From an uncultured Chloroflexota bacterium (GTDB lineage Bacteria > Chloroflexota > Dehalococcoidia > SAR202 > UBA11138): a stretch of DNA of 7,643 bases. Position numbers and translations under genes: made by a program. The stretch lies in assembly GCA_913046025.1 (NCBI GenBank), contig CAJWRP010000092.1, positions 1-7,643 of the forward strand, read 5' to 3'. Shown here one piece after another: positions 4,564-7,643 of the stretch (the stretch's first letter is position 1; every line of letters begins with the position of its first letter). The notes under the pieces were generated by a model that searched no databases, was not told where the DNA came from, and saw only the letters and a list, made by a program, of their open reading frames with translations.

Positions 4564-6018
4564 ATGACAAGTGTCCAGTCGAATCAGGATACAGCGCTGA
4601 TGGCGCATCTTCTTCGAAGGGCTTCTTTTGGTGCTACTCCCGAAGAGTTGGAGCTCGCAACCGAGCGCGGTTATGAAAATACGGTCGAAGACCTCTTGAA
4701 TCCGGTCGAAGTCAACGAACTTCCAGAGGACCTGATTCGTCGGTACCATGTGGACCAGTCCGACCTTCGCAACCGAACCTCTGGCGGCGCTTACTGGGTT
4801 TATCGAATGGTAAACAGCAAACGACCTCTTGAAGAGAAGATGGCGCTGTTTTGGCACCGGGTGTTTGCGACTGCGGCCACGAAGCTTATTCAGGCTAGGG
4901 TCGTCACCAGCCAGATAGAGATGTTCCGCAATTATGGAATGGGAAGCTTCCGGGAATTGCTGGTTCAGCTTTCTAAAGATCCTGCCATGCTGATGTGGCT
5001 GGACAACCAGGACAATCACAAAGAATCCATCAACGAAAACTTTGGTCGTGAGATTCTTGAGCTGTTCTCCATGGGTGTAGGCAACTACTCTGAAGATGAC
5101 ATTAAGGAGTGCGCCAGAGCCTTCACGGGCTGGCGAGTTGTCAACCCAGACTATATGTCTATAAAGATGCGCAACAACACAGCCAGGCCTTATGGTTACA
5201 TCGCCTGGCAATTTGAGTACGACGAGGAAGATCACGATCACGGCATTAAGAATTTCCTGGGCGAGTCGGGGGACTTCAATGGTGAAGATGTGATCGACAT
5301 CATATGCAAGCAGGAGGCAACTCCCAGGTTCCTTGCCAGGCAGTTGTACCACTACTTCGTTGCGGATGAGCCCCCCGTTCCCCAGTGGCCCCACGTTGAG
5401 CCAAGAGACCCCCAAGCAATTGACATAATGGTCAAGGCTTATTTCGACTCTGACTACAGCATAGCGGCTATGCTCCGGGCCATGTTCAACTCCGAGTTCT
5501 TCAAGTCTGAAGACGCCAAGTTCGCCAGAATCAAGAGTCCTGCTGAGATGGTTGTTGGGATGCTGAGGCTAGCCGGTGACTTAGGTGTGCCTTCCATGGA
5601 AACCTATGCTGCGGCCAGCGTCTCCGCCAACATGGGCCAGGATCTGCTTAACCCACCCAGCGTTGAAGGCTGGCAGGGCGGCGAGGACTGGATCAATACG
5701 GGAGCATACGTTCAGAGAATTAATTTCGCTAGCAAGGTAATAGGCGATAGCTCTAAGTCAGGAGTCCAGTCTCTGGTTAAACGAGTTGAGGAACAGGCGG
5801 ACGACAGTCAGCTTAGTCCAGAAAAGCTGGTAGACAGTTGTCTCAACCTGCTCGGGCCAATTCCGCTGCTGGATACTTCGAGGCAGGGCCTCATCGACTA
5901 CGCTGGCAAGTGGGGCATCCTCAGGTTTGATAGTCCCGAGGCCATGACTGAGTCCGAAAAGCATATTATCGCTATGCTACAGCTGGTGGTAACGACTCAG
6001 GAATACCAGATGGTGTAG
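4564..6018 (+). CDS. DUF1800 family protein, second paralogue, no signal peptide
   Basis: A 484-residue DUF1800 protein. Motifs in order: A-H-L-L-R-R-A-S-F-G at 14-23, T-V-E-D-L-L-N-P, L-F-W-H-R with H98, N-E-N-F-G-R-E-I-L-E-L-F from N157, A-R-A-F-T-G-W ending at W190, D-H-D-H-G-I-K-N-F-L-G, and M-G-Q-D-L-L-N-P-P-S-V-E-G-W at 357-370 followed by G-G-E-D-W-I. The start has an excellent AGGAGG site six bases upstream. Compared with the left copy it is 17 residues longer, with small insertions such as that after W190 (N-P-D-Y-M-S) and near the C-terminus. No hydrophobic N-terminal segment is present. It is the first gene of the plus-strand triad under the promoter at 4423-4451. The family's activity is unknown; conserved His and acidic residues leave an enzymatic role open. 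Confidence 0.94.
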   Translation: MTSVQSNQDTALMAHLLRRASFGATPEELELATERGYENTVEDLLNPVEVNELPEDLIRRYHVDQSDLRNRTSGGAYWVYRMVNSKRPLEEKMALFWHRVFATAATKLIQARVVTSQIEMFRNYGMGSFRELLVQLSKDPAMLMWLDNQDNHKESINENFGREILELFSMGVGNYSEDDIKECARAFTGWRVVNPDYMSIKMRNNTARPYGYIAWQFEYDEEDHDHGIKNFLGESGDFNGEDVIDIICKQEATPRFLARQLYHYFVADEPPVPQWPHVEPRDPQAIDIMVKAYFDSDYSIAAMLRAMFNSEFFKSEDAKFARIKSPAEMVVGMLRLAGDLGVPSMETYAAASVSANMGQDLLNPPSVEGWQGGEDWINTGAYVQRINFASKVIGDSSKSGVQSLVKRVEEQADDSQLSPEKLVDSCLNLLGPIPLLDTSRQGLIDYAGKWGILRFDSPEAMTESEKHIIAMLQLVVTTQEYQMV

Positions 6019-6031
6019 GCGGTTTCGCCTA
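6016..6031 (+). repeat. Hairpin on the DUF1800 stop codon
   Basis: TAGGCG, loop GTTT, CGCCTA: a perfect six-base-pair stem whose first three bases are the TAG stop. No T-tract follows, so termination is unlikely. It may affect mRNA processing or stability between DUF1800 and the NHL gene, or be chance. Confidence 0.4.
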
Positions 6032-6077
6032 ACCTGATGTATAACAAAATCATGCACAGCATCGCGAGGATTATTTA

Positions 6078-7097
6078 ATGGCAACAGAAACCGGTACCCA
6101 AAAGGTCAATCTCGAATACGTTGACACAATAGGGTTCGTGGCCGACCAGGGTGGACGGGGATTTCACCTGCCCATGGGAATGGCCATCAAGGGCGACGGC
6201 CGTATATATGTGGCCAGCCGCAGCAATACCCAGTCTCTTAACATCGTTGGCATTCAGGTGGTTAGCCTGAAGCACGAATTCTTTGGTCAGATTAACTCGT
6301 ATGGCAAGGGCGACGGCCAGATGATTTGGCCCACAGCGTTGGCTCTTGATAGCCAGGAGAAGCTGTACCTGTCCGACGACTTCCTTCAGCGAATAACCGT
6401 GTTCGACCAGGAAGGTAACTACGAGTTTAAGTGGGGCACCAAGGGTTCCGCTGATGGTGAGTACGACGGCCCGTCCGGCATGGTCTTCGATGCCAATGAT
6501 AACCTGTTGCTGGTGGACCACAGGAACAATCGCGTCCAGAAGTTCACTAAGGACGGCCAGTTCATTAGCAAGTTTGGCTCTGAGGGCAGCGGCGACGGTG
6601 AGTTCGATCTGCCTTGGGGCATCTGCCTGGATAAGGATGGCCTTATCTACATAGCCGACTGGCGCAATGATCGAATCCAGAAGTTCACATCTGACGGTGA
6701 GTTCATTGCCAAGTACGGCACTACCGGTGGCGGCGAAGGTCAGCTTCGTCGGCCTTCCAGCGTTGCCGTCGATTCCGATGGAAACATGTATGTCGCCGAC
6801 TGGGGCAACCAGCGGTTGCAGGTCTTGGCTCCGGACGGCAGCTTCATCAAGCAGCTACGGGGACAGGCCACGCTCTCAGCCTGGTCCACAGAATATATGG
6901 AGGCCCAGCAGGACGAACTGGTAGCGCGCAAGAAGTTCCAGCCAGTCTTCGACGTGGACACCGACGATGAACACGAGATCTCGGCTCGCATCGAACCCTA
7001 CTTCTGGGACCCGGTAACTGTCCTTTTGGACGAGCAGAATAGGGTCTATGTGCTGGAGACGGGTCGACATCGTTTCCAGGTATTTCAAAAGGCTTAA
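6078..7097 (+). CDS. NHL-repeat six-bladed beta-propeller protein
   Basis: A 339-residue protein made of NHL repeats. Blades fall near residues 29-66, 83-120, 130-167, 177-213, 224-261 and 308-337. Typical cores are P-x-G-I-x-L-D-x-D-G-x-I-Y-I-A-D-W-R-N-D-R-I-Q-K-F at 179-203 and the matching A-V-D-S-D-G-N-M-Y-V-A-D-W-G-N at 230-244. Six blades would close a complete propeller. The region 262-305 breaks the pattern with a charged, partly helical insert between blades five and six. There is no signal peptide or membrane segment. The ATG is preceded by GAGG at eight bases. The gene lies 59 bases after DUF1800 and 70 before DUF1501, so it is probably cotranscribed. NHL propellers bind proteins, RNA or other ligands and a few are enzymes; here a scaffold joining the two DUF proteins is inference. 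It is paralogous to the partial gene at 1-396. Confidence 0.92.
   Translation: MATETGTQKVNLEYVDTIGFVADQGGRGFHLPMGMAIKGDGRIYVASRSNTQSLNIVGIQVVSLKHEFFGQINSYGKGDGQMIWPTALALDSQEKLYLSDDFLQRITVFDQEGNYEFKWGTKGSADGEYDGPSGMVFDANDNLLLVDHRNNRVQKFTKDGQFISKFGSEGSGDGEFDLPWGICLDKDGLIYIADWRNDRIQKFTSDGEFIAKYGTTGGGEGQLRRPSSVAVDSDGNMYVADWGNQRLQVLAPDGSFIKQLRGQATLSAWSTEYMEAQQDELVARKKFQPVFDVDTDDEHEISARIEPYFWDPVTVLLDEQNRVYVLETGRHRFQVFQKA
6534..6719 (+). repeat. Diverged direct repeat within the NHL gene
   Basis: Two 45-base segments, 6534-6578 and 6675-6719, match at 34 positions and share TCCAGAAGTTCAC exactly. They are 141 bases (47 codons) apart, one blade length, and encode the Q-K-F-T-x-D-G-x-F-I strands of neighbouring blades. 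Similarity at the DNA level suggests comparatively recent blade duplication or gene conversion. Confidence 0.75.
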
Positions 7098-7167
7098 CGC
7101 AATTAACTAAGTTTACATACCAGCCAACATCTTCTAAGGCATTCGGCATCTAGGAGGACAGAAAATA

Positions 7168-7643
7168 ATGAGCGGAAAGAATCGAAAGATAGTAATGGTG
7201 CAGTTGTCCGGTGGCAATGACTACCTGAACTGCATCGTGCCATTCACAGACCCCAGGTATGTGGATAATCGTCCCAACGTTCGCACCGAGCTGGAGGACA
7301 TACTTCGCCTGGACGATGAGTACGGCATGATCCCCAGTATGGCTCCCGTCAAAGACCTCTTTGATGAGGGCAAGATGGCCATCATCCACGGCGTAGGTTA
7401 CCCGACGCCTAACCGCTCACACTTCCGGTCCATGGACATCTGGCACACGGCCGAGCCGGACAAGCTAGGCGACCAGGGATGGCTAGGCCAGGCACTCAGG
7501 GAGATGGATCCTAACGGCGAGAACGTCGTGGGAGCGGTCAACTTTGGCGCCGGTTTGCCCCGAGCGCTGGTCTCCAAGAGCGCGCCAGTGGCGTCTGTCA
7601 CAGACCTGGAGACCTACGGTCTGCTCAACGACGTAGATGGCAC
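7168..7643 (+). CDS. DUF1501 family protein, second paralogue, C-terminus beyond window edge
   Basis: 158 codons are open from ATG 7168 to the window edge. The ATG is preceded by AGGAGG ten bases upstream. The protein begins K-I-V-M-V-Q-L-S-G-G-N-D-Y-L-N, the normal Gly-Gly-Asn-Asp form of the first DUF1501 block (D18 the candidate metal ligand). It continues with Y-V-D-N-R-P, M-A-P-V-K-D-L, and the R-S-H-F-R-S-M-D-I-W-H-T block at 83-93 with S84 and H85. It matches the left DUF1501 at somewhat more than half of positions by eye. The second half, which would carry D-T-H, S-E-F-G-R-R and D-H-G, lies outside. There is no Tat or Sec signal. It is the third gene in this triad, whereas its paralogue is second in the left triad. 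Alkaline-phosphatase-like membership is family knowledge; the substrate is unknown. Confidence 0.92.
   Translation, partial: MSGKNRKIVMVQLSGGNDYLNCIVPFTDPRYVDNRPNVRTELEDILRLDDEYGMIPSMAPVKDLFDEGKMAIIHGVGYPTPNRSHFRSMDIWHTAEPDKLGDQGWLGQALREMDPNGENVVGAVNFGAGLPRALVSKSAPVASVTDLETYGLLNDVDG

Noticed and set aside
4540..5415. 291-codon minus-strand frame inside the right DUF1800 gene
   Set aside because: It lies wholly antisense to a gene with a strong ribosome site and full DUF1800 motifs; its length follows from codon use of the real gene.
1..7643. CRISPR array, insertion sequence or phage genes
   Set aside because: No regularly spaced repeats, transposase, integrase or terminal inverted repeats were seen on either strand; the tRNA-side fragments are the only sign of past mobility.

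Overview
The window looks like bacterial chromosome of roughly balanced base composition. It has Shine-Dalgarno-led genes, sigma70-like promoter elements and a tRNA gene with an encoded CCA end. The gene content (DUF1800, DUF1501 and NHL-repeat proteins, all without export signals) would fit an environmental lineage such as a Chloroflexota-like bacterium. That placement is a guess from general familiarity and no marker gene here settles it.

Layout. The two ends carry two divergent, paralogous gene triads. The left triad runs on the minus strand: DUF1800 (1686-3089), then DUF1501 (469-1605), then an NHL-repeat protein (1-396, cut by the window edge). The right triad runs on the plus strand: DUF1800 (4564-6018), then an NHL-repeat protein (6078-7097), then DUF1501 (7168-7643, cut by the window edge). 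Matching members are clearly homologous along their length, yet the second and third genes are in a different order. Spacings inside both triads are 59-80 bases with a ribosome binding site before each gene, so each is probably an operon.

Between the triads (3090-4563) lies a patchwork. From left to right it holds a decayed plus-strand small gene, a strong bidirectional hairpin terminator, a minus-strand fragment that reads like the last 28 residues of a VOC/glyoxalase-type protein, tRNA-Pro(CGG) with a good promoter, a short receiver-like gene lacking the end of its fold, and about 390-460 bases of regulatory-looking DNA. That last stretch holds several inverted repeats, including a perfect 10+10 palindrome directly against a -35 element that drives the right triad. 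The fragments around the tRNA suggest past recombination at this spot.

Function. DUF1501 is related to the alkaline-phosphatase-like metalloenzymes, DUF1800 is of unknown function and is commonly a DUF1501 neighbour, and NHL repeats form beta-propellers that bind partners. The natural inference is a three-part assembly present here in two versions. Its substrate cannot be read from the sequence.
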